A stretch of 64,000 nucleotides of DNA from Burkholderia ubonensis subsp. mesacidophila (GTDB lineage Bacteria > Pseudomonadota > Gammaproteobacteria > Burkholderiales > Burkholderiaceae). Each line of letters starts with the position of its first letter. Positions within the stretch are counted from its first letter, which is position 1. The translations under genes were made by a program, and so were the position numbers. Below, piece after piece: positions 47,301-55,973 of the stretch. The DNA lies in the NCBI RefSeq assembly GCF_002097715.1, contig NZ_CP020738.1:3162001-3226000 (forward strand), written 5' to 3'. The notes beneath the pieces are model-generated. The model was given only the letters and a program-made list of their open reading frames with translations. It made no database searches and was not told the origin of the DNA.

Positions 47301-47385
47301 CCTTGCCGTGCGATGCAGCCCCTTCCTGCACCGCCACCCAGGCGCCGGATGTCTCGTTCCAGATCGTTTTGTAGCATTTATTCAT
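44356..47385 (-). CDS. Trimeric autotransporter adhesin (YadA/BpaA-like), 1009 aa
   Basis: Surface adhesin that self-translocates as a trimer. The N-terminus has an extended signal peptide region (MNKCYKTIWNETSGAWVAVQ) before a hydrophobic core. Residues about 100-250 are YadA head repeats (AIGTVALATGNTSFALG, GIAMGHSAFAQGYRSIAIGS). The stalk then carries nine neck-type (D)AVN-x-x-QL repeats, for example TDAVNGSQL, with coiled-coil segments between. Residues about 870-900 return to a small head. The last 80 residues form the membrane anchor (NNVKKDMFGGVASAMAVAGL to the C-terminal FGAVVGAGYQF, ending in Phe). The frame is intact. Confidence 0.95.
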   Translation of the reverse strand: MNKCYKTIWNETSGAWVAVQEGAASHGKAGGRKRVRGLRVIAGIAFSISGLTLSAYSEAQTAVSGTSANSGGSGSAASIDSTCSQNFVDRQNPGNQSATPGSQYILQNGCSTAIGNNANAQKASVAIGDRASASDSGISIGVGASTTKNSAIAIGTVALATGNTSFALGRQSAATADYATAIGNVAYASGESGIAMGHSAFAQGYRSIAIGSSDSRAAGNDGVSSGATYNPATQTRASGIASVALGAGAVAAPDGSIALGANSVGAANATGPARFSGDAIAPGGALSVGSTGAERQVRNVAGGTAGTDAVNLNQLSAVANSAVQYDDATKGNVTLGGATSTDGGVTGGTKLTNVTRGAVSATSTDAVNGSQLYQTNQQLSNVGTQVAGNTTNIAALQQDALQWNATLGAYDASHGSGAPQQIANLAQGVKGTDAVNVDQLNAAVKTGVGQLDSLAVKYDDASKQQVSLGGGNGGAPVRVTNVAEGGVSVGSTDAVNGSQLRHATDSVAAALGGGATANTNGSINAPKYDVGGATFNNVGDALGNIDTRVAGNTTAIAGLQQDALRFDPGVGAYNAAHGGVAAQITNVADGGIAAGSKDAVNGGQLYGVKSDLEQQITNVSNQAGDAVKNVVKYDVDANGNRLNSVSLVGGNAASPVVLKNVATGVDDTDAVNVKQLKSVQSSINQLGAMAVTYDDSSKGVITLGGAGGTKITNVQAGTLGATSTDAVNGSQLHATNQQVAKNTTDITNLQENVTNVTNGKAGLVQQQDPNGQVTVGAGTGGTSVNFANSANADRVLTGVAAGVNSNDAVNVGQLNSVLKDVRTSQEIKAAVTDANTSWIAHADAGAFGATATASGKNAVAVGQGSVADRDNSFSVGAKGNERQVTNVAAGTAPTDAVNVQQLNDNVAAASGASRGYTDQRIGQVYNDLNNVKKDMFGGVASAMAVAGLPQPTAPGRSMVSAATSNYRGQQGFAAGYSYLTQNDKWVVKASVTGNSRSDFGAVVGAGYQF

Positions 47386-47870
47386 CTTTGGAATCCATTA
47401 TTTTCGTCGATAAATCGGAGTCGCTTTAGATTTACTCCGCACTAACCGGAAATGGATTCTATTTATTACCTCACACAACAATCTTCAGAAAATGTAAAAA
47501 CCAGCTGCAATATTTGTCAGGCATGGTTAAATTTGCAATCAAAATATGTTATTTAAATTAAAACCTTTCATTAAACGAAAATAGAGAAAAATAAGCAATT
47601 GCCGCCCCATCGTTTTGTCTCATTTGGTGCTTTAAAAAATCTCATTTCAAATTCGAATGCCGACGCGCAGACGCCGCCCGTCCCGGTACGGGACGAAGCT
47701 TCGGAACGGGGGAGGAAGGAAAGGCGAGGACGACGTCGGATCGACGTCATTCAGGTCGATAACGCCGCTTGTCAGGCACGGCGTCGATTGAGTCGATTCC
47801 GGTGCGCCGCCGGGCACCGCGCGAAATTGATGCCTGGAACCGGTTCAGGCGGCGCGCCGGCCACGCTCGG
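47386..47870. other. AT-rich upstream region of the adhesin gene
   Basis: The stretch 47400-47660 is the most AT-rich in the window, likely the adhesin promoter and a natural H-NS target. A perfect palindrome CGTCCCG-GTA-CGGGACG lies at 47679-47695. No gene is evident; a frame across 47599-47928 lacks a ribosome site and overlaps the acetyltransferase end. Confidence 0.5.
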
Positions 47871-48398
47871 TTATTCGCGACCGCTGCCGGCCGCCGAGCC
47901 AACGTTGCGCTTGAGCCGCGCCATGTGACACACGGTGGCGTACACGCCGTCGCGCAACGCGAAGTCCGGCGATTCGCCCTCGATCCGGAAACCATGCTTC
48001 TCGTACAGCGCGATCGCGCTCCGGTTGTCGGCGAACACCGTCAATTCGATGCGCGTGACGTTCAGCCAGTTCTCCGCGAGATCGATCATCGCGGCGAGCA
48101 GCCGGCCGCCGACGCCGCGCCCGTGATGCGACGCCTTGACCATCAGCCCGAACCCGGCAACGTGGCGGCGGCGCGGATTCGCTTCCGGCTGAATCCCGAG
48201 ATGGCCGACCACCTCGCCGTCGATTTCGGCGACGAGGCTGAAGCCCTTCTGACGTATCCCTTCGATGCGCTCCTGCCATTTCTCCAGCGACGGAAACGGC
48301 GCTTGCAGCGTATTCGCGTAGACCGCGGGGTGGGCGACGATCTGGCGGATCGCGTCGATGTCCTTCGTCTCGCTGTGTCGAATCGTGATGTCGGTCAT
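47871..48398 (-). CDS. GNAT N-acetyltransferase, YhhY/AaaT-like, 175 aa
   Basis: Resembles YhhY/AaaT amino-acid N-acetyltransferases through much of its length: ITIRHSETKDIDAIRQIVAH at the start, ANTLQAPFPSLEKWQERI, the acetyl-CoA loop SHHGRGVGGRLLAAMIDLA and RIELTVFADNRSAIALYEKH. YhhY acetylates Phe and Met; that activity is plausible here but untested. The ATG at 48398 (MTDITI) matches the family's start; a frame start at 48413 is less likely. Confidence 0.9.
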   Translation of the reverse strand: MTDITIRHSETKDIDAIRQIVAHPAVYANTLQAPFPSLEKWQERIEGIRQKGFSLVAEIDGEVVGHLGIQPEANPRRRHVAGFGLMVKASHHGRGVGGRLLAAMIDLAENWLNVTRIELTVFADNRSAIALYEKHGFRIEGESPDFALRDGVYATVCHMARLKRNVGSAAGSGRE

Positions 48399-49017
48399 GA
48401 GGCTATCGGGCAAAGGGGCATGCGAACGTCATCGGCATGCCGGGGGAAAACGTCGAGCTTATCCGAATTGGCCGCGCCGGATACGGTCGCGAGCCGACGA
48501 AATCACGCTGCATCGCGCGACGGATCGTGCATTTCCTGCCGCTCGTGATTCGTTGCGCACGCAACGTCACGCGCGGCGGCCTGACAAGCGCGTTCAACTT
48601 CCGGTCGCCGAACGGCGAGCCGCTGCCGGCGCTCGCGGGGCGCACGACGAAAAGCCAGGTGGACGCGCTGCCTTACGAACTGCATGCACGCGCTCGCGCG
48701 CATTCCGGCGCCTGCATGGTCACGCTGAAGTTCGCCAACACCGGCCGCGTCGAAACCGGCCGCCCCCTCGGTCAGCGATCCGGCTTCCGATGCCACGCGG
48801 CGAAGCACCGCAGCACCCGCCCGGGTGCGCCGGGCGTCTGCGATCGCAGCACCCGCCCGGACCGCGCCGATCATCAGACGGATGGCTGGTGCCACCCTGA
48901 TTTCGCACCGCACGAAAATGCTCCATATTTGCCGCCGGTTCGCGTTAAACTCCGTCAAGCTGTTTGCAAAAACGACATCTTCGCCTTTACGGCACACACG
49001 ACACGAGGATACGTTCG
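48399..49017. other. Intergenic region with no supported gene
   Basis: Frames on both strands are open (for example 48437 to the next gene on the plus strand), but none shows a motif or a good ribosome site. An exact 16-bp direct repeat CGCAGCACCCGCCCGG occurs at 48809-48824 and 48845-48860. The last 60 bases should contain the promoter of the small gene at 49018. Confidence 0.45.
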
Positions 49018-49290
49018 ATGCGCACATCCGGCTCATCCGGGGCAATGACCCTGCTCACCGAACACGACCCGGCCGACGGCCGCGAACTGCGGTCGTTGCG
49101 ACTCGAAGCGACCAGCGACGGCAAGAGCGTGCTGCTGATCGAGATCGACGAGCGCAAGCCCGGCATTCACCGCGAGGTCCGTTACGAAATCACGCCGGCC
49201 GAGCTGGTCGCGGCGATCCGTTCGCAAGGCGCCGAGCTGCCGGGCGAGAACCACCACGGCGCGGCGTCGCTCGCGCGCAGCCCCTCCTGA
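49018..49290 (+). CDS. Small hypothetical protein, 90 aa
   Basis: No family recognised. The protein is soluble and charged: LRSLRLEATSDGKSVLLIEI then REVRYEITPAELVAAIRSQG, which suggests a small beta-sheet followed by a helix. The ATG at 49018 has GAGGAT ahead at usable spacing. A hairpin follows, making it a probable single-gene unit. Codon use matches the neighbours. Confidence 0.6.
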   Translation: MRTSGSSGAMTLLTEHDPADGRELRSLRLEATSDGKSVLLIEIDERKPGIHREVRYEITPAELVAAIRSQGAELPGENHHGAASLARSPS

Positions 49291-49301
49291 TCCTGCCGGC
49301 C

Positions 49302-49331
49302 GGTGAGCCGCGCACGATGCGCCGGCTCACC
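49302..49331 (+). terminator. Hairpin after the 90-aa gene
   Basis: Perfect nine-bp stem GGTGAGCCG (49302-49310) and CGGCTCACC (49323-49331) with a 12-nt loop, 12 bases past the stop. No T-run follows. Confidence 0.55.
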
Positions 49332-49450
49332 TTCGCATTCGATTCGTCTGATTCATTCGCTTCCCGCCACTGTCTTGAAAATGGCCGATAATCGGCCCAT
49401 CTATGCGCTTTCCGCGCATTTGCCCGCTTTTGCCTTTTCGGACAGCCGTG

Positions 49451-50443
49451 ATGCTCCGTGACCTCGTCGCCCAGTACGGGCCGCTTCTCGTATTCGCCAA
49501 CGTGCTGGCCGCCGCGGTCGGGCTGCCGGTGCCGGCGATGCCGACGCTCGTGCTGTTCGGCGCGATGTCCGCATTGCACCCGGAGATGATCGGTTCGCAG
49601 CTCGTAACGGTGCTGGCGCTGTCGGTGCTGGGCGCGCTGATCGGCGATACCGTGTGGTACGTCGCCGGACGCCGCTACGGCGGCGTCACGCTGAAGACGA
49701 TCTGCCGGCTGTCGCTGTCGCGCGACAGTTGCGTGAGGAAAACCGAGCGCTTCTTCGGCCGCTACGGCGTGCGCGTGCTGGCCGTCGCCCGCTTCATTCC
49801 GGGGCTGTCGCTCGTGTCCGTGCCGATGGCGGGTGCGCTGCACACGCGCTATCGCACGTTCGCCGGCTACGACGCGCTCGGCGCGGCGCTGTGGACGATC
49901 GTCGGCCTGGCGGCCGGGCTCGTGTTCTACCGGCAGATCGACTGGCTGTTCGCCGGCGCGAGCCGGCTCGGCCGCGCGGTGCTGCTGGTCATCGTCGCGC
50001 TGCTGGCCGTCTACGCGGCGGTGCGCTGGATGCGCCGCCGCGCGCTGATCCGCCAGCTCGCGAACGCGCGCATCGGCGTCGACGAGCTCGACGCGCTGCT
50101 GCGCGACGTCGCCGCGCCGGTGATCCTCGACGTGCGCTCCGACGAGCACCGCAAGCTCGACCCGTTCGCGATCCCGGGCGCGCAGTTCGCCGACGAGCGT
50201 CATATCGGCGACATCGTCGCCCGCTATCCGCTCACGCAGAAGTTCGTCGTCTACTGCTCGTGCCCGAACGAGGTGTCGGCCGCGCTGATGGCGAAGCGCC
50301 TGACCGACGCGGGCTTCACCCATGCGCTCGCGCTGCGCGGCGGCCTCGACGCGTGGCGCGACACCGGCCGCCAGCTCTCGTCGCTCGCGGAAGACACGCC
50401 GGCGGCGAACGATCCCGTCGCCGGCTTTCACAAGCCGGCCTGA
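49451..50443 (+). CDS. DedA (VTT) membrane protein fused to a rhodanese domain, 330 aa
   Basis: Residues 1-200 are a DedA/VTT-family membrane protein: LPVPAMPTLVLFGAMSAL, then GDTVWYVAGRRYG and the re-entrant loop RFFGRYGVRVLAVARFIPG with SVPMAGAL. DedA proteins recycle lipid carriers such as undecaprenyl phosphate. Residues about 220-320 form a rhodanese domain: VILDVRSDEHRK and VVYCSCPNEVSAALMAK with Cys269 as the likely sulfur acceptor. The fusion occurs in some proteobacteria; its purpose is not known. The ATG at 49451 (MLRDLV) begins the family similarity. Confidence 0.87.
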   Translation: MLRDLVAQYGPLLVFANVLAAAVGLPVPAMPTLVLFGAMSALHPEMIGSQLVTVLALSVLGALIGDTVWYVAGRRYGGVTLKTICRLSLSRDSCVRKTERFFGRYGVRVLAVARFIPGLSLVSVPMAGALHTRYRTFAGYDALGAALWTIVGLAAGLVFYRQIDWLFAGASRLGRAVLLVIVALLAVYAAVRWMRRRALIRQLANARIGVDELDALLRDVAAPVILDVRSDEHRKLDPFAIPGAQFADERHIGDIVARYPLTQKFVVYCSCPNEVSAALMAKRLTDAGFTHALALRGGLDAWRDTGRQLSSLAEDTPAANDPVAGFHKPA

Positions 50444-50503
50444 CGCCGGCTCGAACGCGCGAGGCCGCCGCTGCGGCCGCTTGCGCGACGCGTCTGCTCG
50501 CGA

Positions 50504-51943
50504 TCAGAACGCCTTCACCGGCACGTTCACGACGAGACGGTACTCGCGGTTGGTCGCGTCCGAGGTGTGCGTCGAGCCGACGTGCCACATCGCGATGAAG
50601 GTGACCTTCGTGTCCTTCAGCTTGCCGCTCTGGAACGTGTACGACGGGATGAAGCCGAACTCGTGGTGACGGCCCTGCACCGGCCCGCCGTTGACCCAGT
50701 AGATGCTCGACTTCGACGGATCCTGCGACGCCATCTTGCTGCCGTCCGCACCCCAGCCCGTCACGCCCCACACCATCGCCTTGAAGCCCGGCAGGCCCGC
50801 GTCTTTGCCGTAGAACGTGTAGCGCAGCTGCAGCGACTTCTCGTGCGGCGCGTTGTAGTCGACGTCCATCGAGTTCGTCAGGAAGATGCCGTTCGTCTCG
50901 TTCAGGTAGTCGAAGAACTGGTCGCCGAGCACCTGCTGATAGCCGAGCAGCAGTTCGTGCGGGCCGTGCTGCGCGGCCAGCGACAGGCTGTAGGCATTGT
51001 TGTTGATCTCGCCCTGGCGTTTGTCGCCCGTGTCGTGCGTCGAGTAGACGTTCGCGAAGCCCGTCCACTTGACCGTCTTCGGGCTGCCGATGCTGTGCTT
51101 GATCGACGCGTAGTACTGGCGCCACACGTCGTCCGCCTGGTTCGCGTACAGCGCGAGCTCGCCGTCCGGCGAGTAGTCCCACGTGCCGCCGGCGTAGGTC
51201 AGCCGGTCGATGCGCGTGCCGCCGTACTGGCTCGTCAGGTTGGTCAGCGTCGTACGGCCGCGCGCGTCGGTCTTCGTGAAGCTGCCCGCCTCGAGCATCA
51301 CGTTCTTGAATTCGTTGCTGACGATCGTCGCGCCCAGGAACGTCGGCGGCAGCGCACGGTTGTCGTGCTGTTCCATGAACGGGTTGTCGACGGCCTGCAG
51401 ACCGTACTTGACCACCGTGTTCGAGATCCGCGCCTTCACGTCGTAGATGCCCGGATAGGCCCACGCGAGCTGGTTCGAGCCGCCGCCGCCCTTCGCGACG
51501 TGCACCATGTTGCCGGCGCCCTTGCCGCCGTCGAGCTTCAGCGCCGCGTACACCGACGCGTCGACGCCGAAGCCGATCAGGCCCTGCGTGAAGCCCGACT
51601 CGAAGTTCGCCATCGCGCCCTGGACCCACGCGTGGCGGTGCGGCCCGCCCTTGTTGTCGAGCACGTCCGCGTAGTTGCGGAACAGGAAGTTCAGGTGGCT
51701 GTCGGCGATGAAGCCGTTCGACTTCGATTGCGCGGACGGCTCGTCCGGCGGCGTGACGGCCTGCGTGGCCTCGGCGTTGATGATCGCGTTCGGCGTGGAC
51801 GCCTGCGCGACGATGGCGCCGGGCGCTGCCTGCGCCACCGTCAGCGGCGCCGCGTCGTCCGCGTAGGCCGCAGCCGTCAGCGAGACGCCGGCCAGCGCGA
51901 GCAGCATTTTCGATGTCGTTCCGATCTTCCTGTATTTTGTCAT
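50504..51943 (-). CDS. OprD-family outer membrane porin, 479 aa
   Basis: Specific channel for small substrates such as basic amino acids or peptides. A signal peptide (KMLLALAGVSLTAAAYADD) is followed by an 18-strand-type beta barrel: SHLNFLFRNYADVLDNKG, AWVQGAMANFESGFTQGLIG with VDASVYAALKL, and the C-terminal aromatic end NREYRLVVNVPVKAF. Length fits OprD. It lies directly downstream of oppF, separated by 154 bp, in the same direction. Position suggests it provides outer-membrane entry for the Opp peptide transporter. Confidence 0.92.
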   Translation of the reverse strand: MTKYRKIGTTSKMLLALAGVSLTAAAYADDAAPLTVAQAAPGAIVAQASTPNAIINAEATQAVTPPDEPSAQSKSNGFIADSHLNFLFRNYADVLDNKGGPHRHAWVQGAMANFESGFTQGLIGFGVDASVYAALKLDGGKGAGNMVHVAKGGGGSNQLAWAYPGIYDVKARISNTVVKYGLQAVDNPFMEQHDNRALPPTFLGATIVSNEFKNVMLEAGSFTKTDARGRTTLTNLTSQYGGTRIDRLTYAGGTWDYSPDGELALYANQADDVWRQYYASIKHSIGSPKTVKWTGFANVYSTHDTGDKRQGEINNNAYSLSLAAQHGPHELLLGYQQVLGDQFFDYLNETNGIFLTNSMDVDYNAPHEKSLQLRYTFYGKDAGLPGFKAMVWGVTGWGADGSKMASQDPSKSSIYWVNGGPVQGRHHEFGFIPSYTFQSGKLKDTKVTFIAMWHVGSTHTSDATNREYRLVVNVPVKAF

Positions 51944-52097
51944 CCTGGTTCTCTTCTTGTGTTGATGTTGTCTGCGCCGGTCGCGATACGCTCCCGGTCC
52001 CACCCCGGCGCGCCCGATCAAGGACGCGCCTGTCCCCGCGGCGCGAAGGTCGTTCGCGCCGCACCTACCCCTGTCGACCTGCCTGCTTATATGTGCT

Positions 52098-53117
52098 TCA
52101 GCCCGCACCCGCACGGATGCAGGCGACCTTCGCCGCAGAACCGTGCCGTACTTCCGGCCGCGGGATGTCCTGTGCGCACGCTTCGATCGCGTCCGGGCAG
52201 CGCGTGCGGAACGCGCAGCCGGACGGCGGATTGAGCGGCGACGGCATCTCGCCCGCCAGCAGCATCGGCCGCCGCGCGCGTTCCCGCGCGGGCTCCGGTG
52301 TCGGCGCCGCGTCGAGCAGCGCCCGCGTGTACGGGTGCTGCGGCACACCGTACACGTCGTGCCGCGCGCCGAACTCCATCACGCGGCCGAGATACATCAC
52401 CAGCACGCGCTGGCTGATTGCCTTCACCACCGCGAGATCGTGCGCGACGAACAGATAGGACAACGACAGTTCGCGCTGCAGATCGCGCAGCAGGTTGACG
52501 ATTTGCGCCTGGATCGACACGTCGAGCGCCGACACGGGTTCGTCGCAGATCACGAGCTTCGGCTCGCCGATCAGCGCACGTGCGATTCCGACGCGCTGGC
52601 ACTGCCCGCCGGAGAATTCATGGGGATAACGCAACAAATGATGCACATTGAGGCCGACCCGTTCGAGCATCGACACCACGCGGCGCCGCACCTCGGCGCG
52701 GCCGACGCCCGGCTGGTGCGTGACGAGCGGCTCGGCGACGATCTGCTCGATCGTCATGCGCGGATCGAGCGACGCGAGCGGATCCTGGAAGATCATCTGC
52801 ACTTCGCGCCGCATCGCGGTGCCGCGCAGGTGGTCGGGCGCGACCGCGTCGCCGCGCCAGCGCACCGTGCCGGCCGTCATCGGCACGAGGCCGATCAGCG
52901 CGCGCGCGAGCGTCGACTTGCCGCAGCCGGATTCGCCGACGAGCCCGACGGTCTCGCCGCGCTTCACGTCGAACGACACGCCGTCGACCGCGCGCAGCGT
53001 CCCCTTCGGCGACCACGGATAGCCGCCGAGCGGCACGCGGAAATGTACTTTCAGATCCTCGACGGACAACAGCGTGTCGTCCGTCGCGCCGGCGTTGCGG
53101 CGTTCATCGACGCTCAT
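52098..53117 (-). CDS. oppF: Oligopeptide ABC transporter ATPase OppF-like, 339 aa
   Basis: ATP-binding subunit with Walker A GESGCGKST, Q-loop MIFQDPLASLDPRMTI, the ABC signature FSGGQCQRVGIARAL and Walker B LVICDEPVSALD. The C-terminal oligopeptide-family extension with GCAFRTRCPDA is present. The start ATG at 53117 overlaps the oppD stop as ATGA, giving translational coupling; a longer upstream frame is not supported. Confidence 0.93.
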   Translation of the reverse strand: MSVDERRNAGATDDTLLSVEDLKVHFRVPLGGYPWSPKGTLRAVDGVSFDVKRGETVGLVGESGCGKSTLARALIGLVPMTAGTVRWRGDAVAPDHLRGTAMRREVQMIFQDPLASLDPRMTIEQIVAEPLVTHQPGVGRAEVRRRVVSMLERVGLNVHHLLRYPHEFSGGQCQRVGIARALIGEPKLVICDEPVSALDVSIQAQIVNLLRDLQRELSLSYLFVAHDLAVVKAISQRVLVMYLGRVMEFGARHDVYGVPQHPYTRALLDAAPTPEPARERARRPMLLAGEMPSPLNPPSGCAFRTRCPDAIEACAQDIPRPEVRHGSAAKVACIRAGAG

Positions 53118-54106
53118 CGCAGTCCTCCCGTCAGTTCGGCCACCGGCCGGTGGCACGCGCGCACCGCCCCCGCGGCGCCGTAGGTTTCGAGCGCCGGGCG
53201 CGCGGAGCCGCACTGGCTTTGCGCGTACTGGCAGCGCTTCGCGAATGCGCAACCGGCGCTCGCCGTGCCCGGCATCGGCGGGTTGCCCGGAATCGCGACG
53301 AGCGGCGCGTCGTCGGCATCGGTCAGCCGCGGCAGCGCGTTGAGCAGGCCGATCGTGTACGGATGCGACGGCGCGGCGAAGATCGACTCGGCCGGCGCGT
53401 ATTCGACGGTGCGGCCCGCGTACATCACCATCACGTCGTCCGCGAGGCCGGCGACCACGCCCATGTCGTGCGTGATCAGCACGATCGCGGTGCCGCGCTC
53501 GCGGTTCAGCTCGCGCAGCAGGTCGATGATCTGCGCCTGCACGGTCACGTCGAGCGCGGTCGTCGGCTCGTCGGCGATCAGGACTTCCGGCTCGGAGAGG
53601 AGCGCCATCGCGATCATCACGCGCTGCCGCATGCCGCCCGAGAACTCGTGCGGATACATGCGGATGCGGCGCGCCGCGTCGGGAATGCGCACCGATTCGA
53701 GCGCCTCGATCGCGCGCTTCGTCGCATCCTTGCGCGACAGCTTGCGATGCAGCTGCAGCGTTTCGGTCATCTGCCGCTCGATCGTCAGGAACGGATTGAG
53801 CGACGTCATCGGGTCCTGGAAGATCATCGCGATCCGGTCGCCGCGAATCGCGTTCAGCGCGCGCGTGTCCATCGCCAGCAGGTCCTGCCCGCGATAGCGG
53901 GCCGCGCCGCTCGTCGTGCCGTTGCCGGCGAGCAGGCCGAGCAGCGCCATCACGGTCTGGCTCTTGCCCGAGCCCGATTCGCCGACGATGCCGAGCGTCT
54001 TGCCCGCTTCGAGGCTGAACGAGACGCCGCTCACGGCGTCGATCGGCGGCGCGTCCCTGCGCGTGAAGCGCACGCCGAGGTTGTCGACTTCGAGTAGTGC
54101 AGCCAT
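53114..54106 (-). CDS. oppD: Oligopeptide ABC transporter ATPase OppD-like, 330 aa
   Basis: Walker A GESGSGKSQT, Q-loop MIFQDPMTSLNPFLTI, signature FSGGMRQRVMIAMAL and Walker B LIADEPTTALD are intact. The C-terminal Cys cluster GCAFAKRCQYAQSQC is typical of DppD/OppD and may hold an iron-sulfur cluster. The ATG at 54106 lies one base after the oppC stop. It pairs with OppF on the cytoplasmic side of the OppBC pore. Confidence 0.93.
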   Translation of the reverse strand: MAALLEVDNLGVRFTRRDAPPIDAVSGVSFSLEAGKTLGIVGESGSGKSQTVMALLGLLAGNGTTSGAARYRGQDLLAMDTRALNAIRGDRIAMIFQDPMTSLNPFLTIERQMTETLQLHRKLSRKDATKRAIEALESVRIPDAARRIRMYPHEFSGGMRQRVMIAMALLSEPEVLIADEPTTALDVTVQAQIIDLLRELNRERGTAIVLITHDMGVVAGLADDVMVMYAGRTVEYAPAESIFAAPSHPYTIGLLNALPRLTDADDAPLVAIPGNPPMPGTASAGCAFAKRCQYAQSQCGSARPALETYGAAGAVRACHRPVAELTGGLR

Positions 54107-54107
54107 T

Positions 54108-55010
54108 TCAGCGATCCTTCGGGTCGAGCGCGTCACGCAGGCCATCGCCGACGAAGTTCACGCAGTAAAGCGTCACGCACAGCATGACGGCCGGGGCCAG
54201 CAGCAGCCACGGCATCGATTCGAGTTTCTGCGCGCCGTCCTGGATCAGCACGCCCCAGCTCGTCATCGGCTCCTGCACGCCGAGACCAAGGAACGACAGC
54301 ACCGATTCGGTCAGCACGATGTTCGGCACCGAGACCGTCGCGTACACGACGACCACGCCGAGCAGGTTCGGCACGACGTGACGCAGCACGATCGACGCCG
54401 GCGACACGCCGATCGCGCGCGCCGCATCGACGAATTCGCGGTTGCGCAGCGACAGCGTCTGGCCGCGCACGACGCGCGCCATGTCGATCCACGAGAACGC
54501 GCTGATCGTCAGCACGACGAGGATGAACGAGCGGCCGAACAGCGTCATCATCAGGATCGCGATCAGCAAGTACGGGATCGCGTACATCATGTCGACGATG
54601 CGCATCATCACGGCGTCGACGCGGCCGCCCGCGAAGCCCGCGGTTGCGCCCCACGCGACGCCGAACAGGCCCGACACGAGCGTGCCGAGCAGGCCGACCT
54701 CGATCGACACGCGCCCGCCGATCAGCGTGCGCACGAGCAGGTCGCGGCCGAGCTCGTCGGTGCCGAACCAGTGCTGGTTCGCCCAGGTCGGCGGCAGGCT
54801 GATCGAGGCCCAGTCGCTCGCGGCCGGATCGGCCGACAGCAGCCACGGGCCGACGAAGCACGCGAGCGTGACCAGCACGAGCAGCACGAGGCTCAGCACC
54901 GCCGCGCGGTTGTGGAGGAAGCGGGCCAGCGCGAGCGCGAGCGGCGAGCGCGAACGCGGCGGCGTGTCGGTCTGTGCGGGCAGGCCGACGACGGGAGAAG
55001 TCGGGGTCAT
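54108..55010 (-). CDS. oppC: Oligopeptide ABC transporter permease OppC-like, 300 aa
   Basis: Inner-membrane permease with an N-terminal extension and six predicted helices. The EAA loop that docks the ATPases reads EFVDAARAIGVSPASIVLRH. The HWFGTDELGRDLLVRTLIGG motif is the OppC/DppC signature. ATG at 55010 has GAGGC ahead. It follows oppB by 13 bases. Confidence 0.93.
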   Translation of the reverse strand: MTPTSPVVGLPAQTDTPPRSRSPLALALARFLHNRAAVLSLVLLVLVTLACFVGPWLLSADPAASDWASISLPPTWANQHWFGTDELGRDLLVRTLIGGRVSIEVGLLGTLVSGLFGVAWGATAGFAGGRVDAVMMRIVDMMYAIPYLLIAILMMTLFGRSFILVVLTISAFSWIDMARVVRGQTLSLRNREFVDAARAIGVSPASIVLRHVVPNLLGVVVVYATVSVPNIVLTESVLSFLGLGVQEPMTSWGVLIQDGAQKLESMPWLLLAPAVMLCVTLYCVNFVGDGLRDALDPKDR

Positions 55011-55023
55011 CGCTATGCCTCGC

Positions 55024-55962
55024 TCAATAACGGATGCGCGGATCGAGCCACGCATACGCGAGGTCGACCAGCAGGTTGAACAGCACCGCGCAGACGGTCG
55101 TCAGCACGACGAGGCCGAGCACCAGCGTGTAGTCGCGGTTGATCGCGCCGTTCACGACGAGCTGCCCGAGCCCCGGCAGCGCGAACACCGACTCGGTGAC
55201 GACGGCCGCCGTGATCGACGAGATGCAGACCGTGCCGAACAGCGACACGACCGGCATCAGCGCGGGCTTGAGCGCGTGGCGCATCACGATCGTCGACCCG
55301 GGCAGCCCTTTTGCGCGCGCGGTGCGGATGTAGTTGCTCGACAGCGTCTCGATCATCGAGCCGCGCATCACGCGCGCCAGCAGCGACACGTTGATGAACG
55401 TCAGCAGCACGATCGGCAGCAGCCGGTACTGCCAGCCGCCGTCGCCCCAGCCGCCCGCGGGCAGCCAGCCGTTGCCTGCCGACGTCTTCAGCAGGATCGC
55501 GAAGATCCACACGAGCACCGGGCCGAGCACGAACGGCGGCACGACGTTGCCGAAGTTGCCGATCAGCATCACGACGCGGTCGATGAAGCTGTCGCGGCGC
55601 ACCGCCGCGACGGTGCCGAGCAGCACGCCGAACCCGATCGAGAGCGGGATCGAGATGCCGCCTACGCCGAGACTCACCGGCAGCGCCTTCTTCACGAGAT
55701 CGTTGACCGACCAGTCGACATAGCGGAACGACGGGCCGAGATCACCGTGCAGCAGCGCGTCCAGGTACAGCAGGTACTGCTTCCACAGCGGCTCGTCGAG
55801 GTGGTACTTGGCATTCAGGTTCGCGAGCGTCGCGGCGGACAGCTGCTTCTCCGTATCGAACGGACCGCCGGGCGTGAAATGCAGCAGCAGGTAGCAGACG
55901 GTGATGACCGCGAGGATCGTCGGCACCGCCCACAACGTGCGTCTCAAAGCGTAGGCCAGCAT
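55024..55962 (-). CDS. oppB: Oligopeptide ABC transporter permease OppB-like, 312 aa
   Basis: Inner-membrane permease with the OppB/DppB start MLAYALRRTLWAVPTILAVI, the PGGPFDTEKQL periplasmic stretch and the EAA loop YIRTARAKGLPGSTIVMRHA. Length is standard. It is 11 bases after the oppA stop. Confidence 0.94.
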   Translation of the reverse strand: MLAYALRRTLWAVPTILAVITVCYLLLHFTPGGPFDTEKQLSAATLANLNAKYHLDEPLWKQYLLYLDALLHGDLGPSFRYVDWSVNDLVKKALPVSLGVGGISIPLSIGFGVLLGTVAAVRRDSFIDRVVMLIGNFGNVVPPFVLGPVLVWIFAILLKTSAGNGWLPAGGWGDGGWQYRLLPIVLLTFINVSLLARVMRGSMIETLSSNYIRTARAKGLPGSTIVMRHALKPALMPVVSLFGTVCISSITAAVVTESVFALPGLGQLVVNGAINRDYTLVLGLVVLTTVCAVLFNLLVDLAYAWLDPRIRY

Positions 55963-55973
55963 GATCGCTCCAC

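Noticed and set aside
48437..49048. 203-aa frame in the intergenic region
   Set aside because: No motif, high Arg/His/Pro content, runs into the start of the supported 90-aa gene in a different frame, and lacks a good ribosome site.
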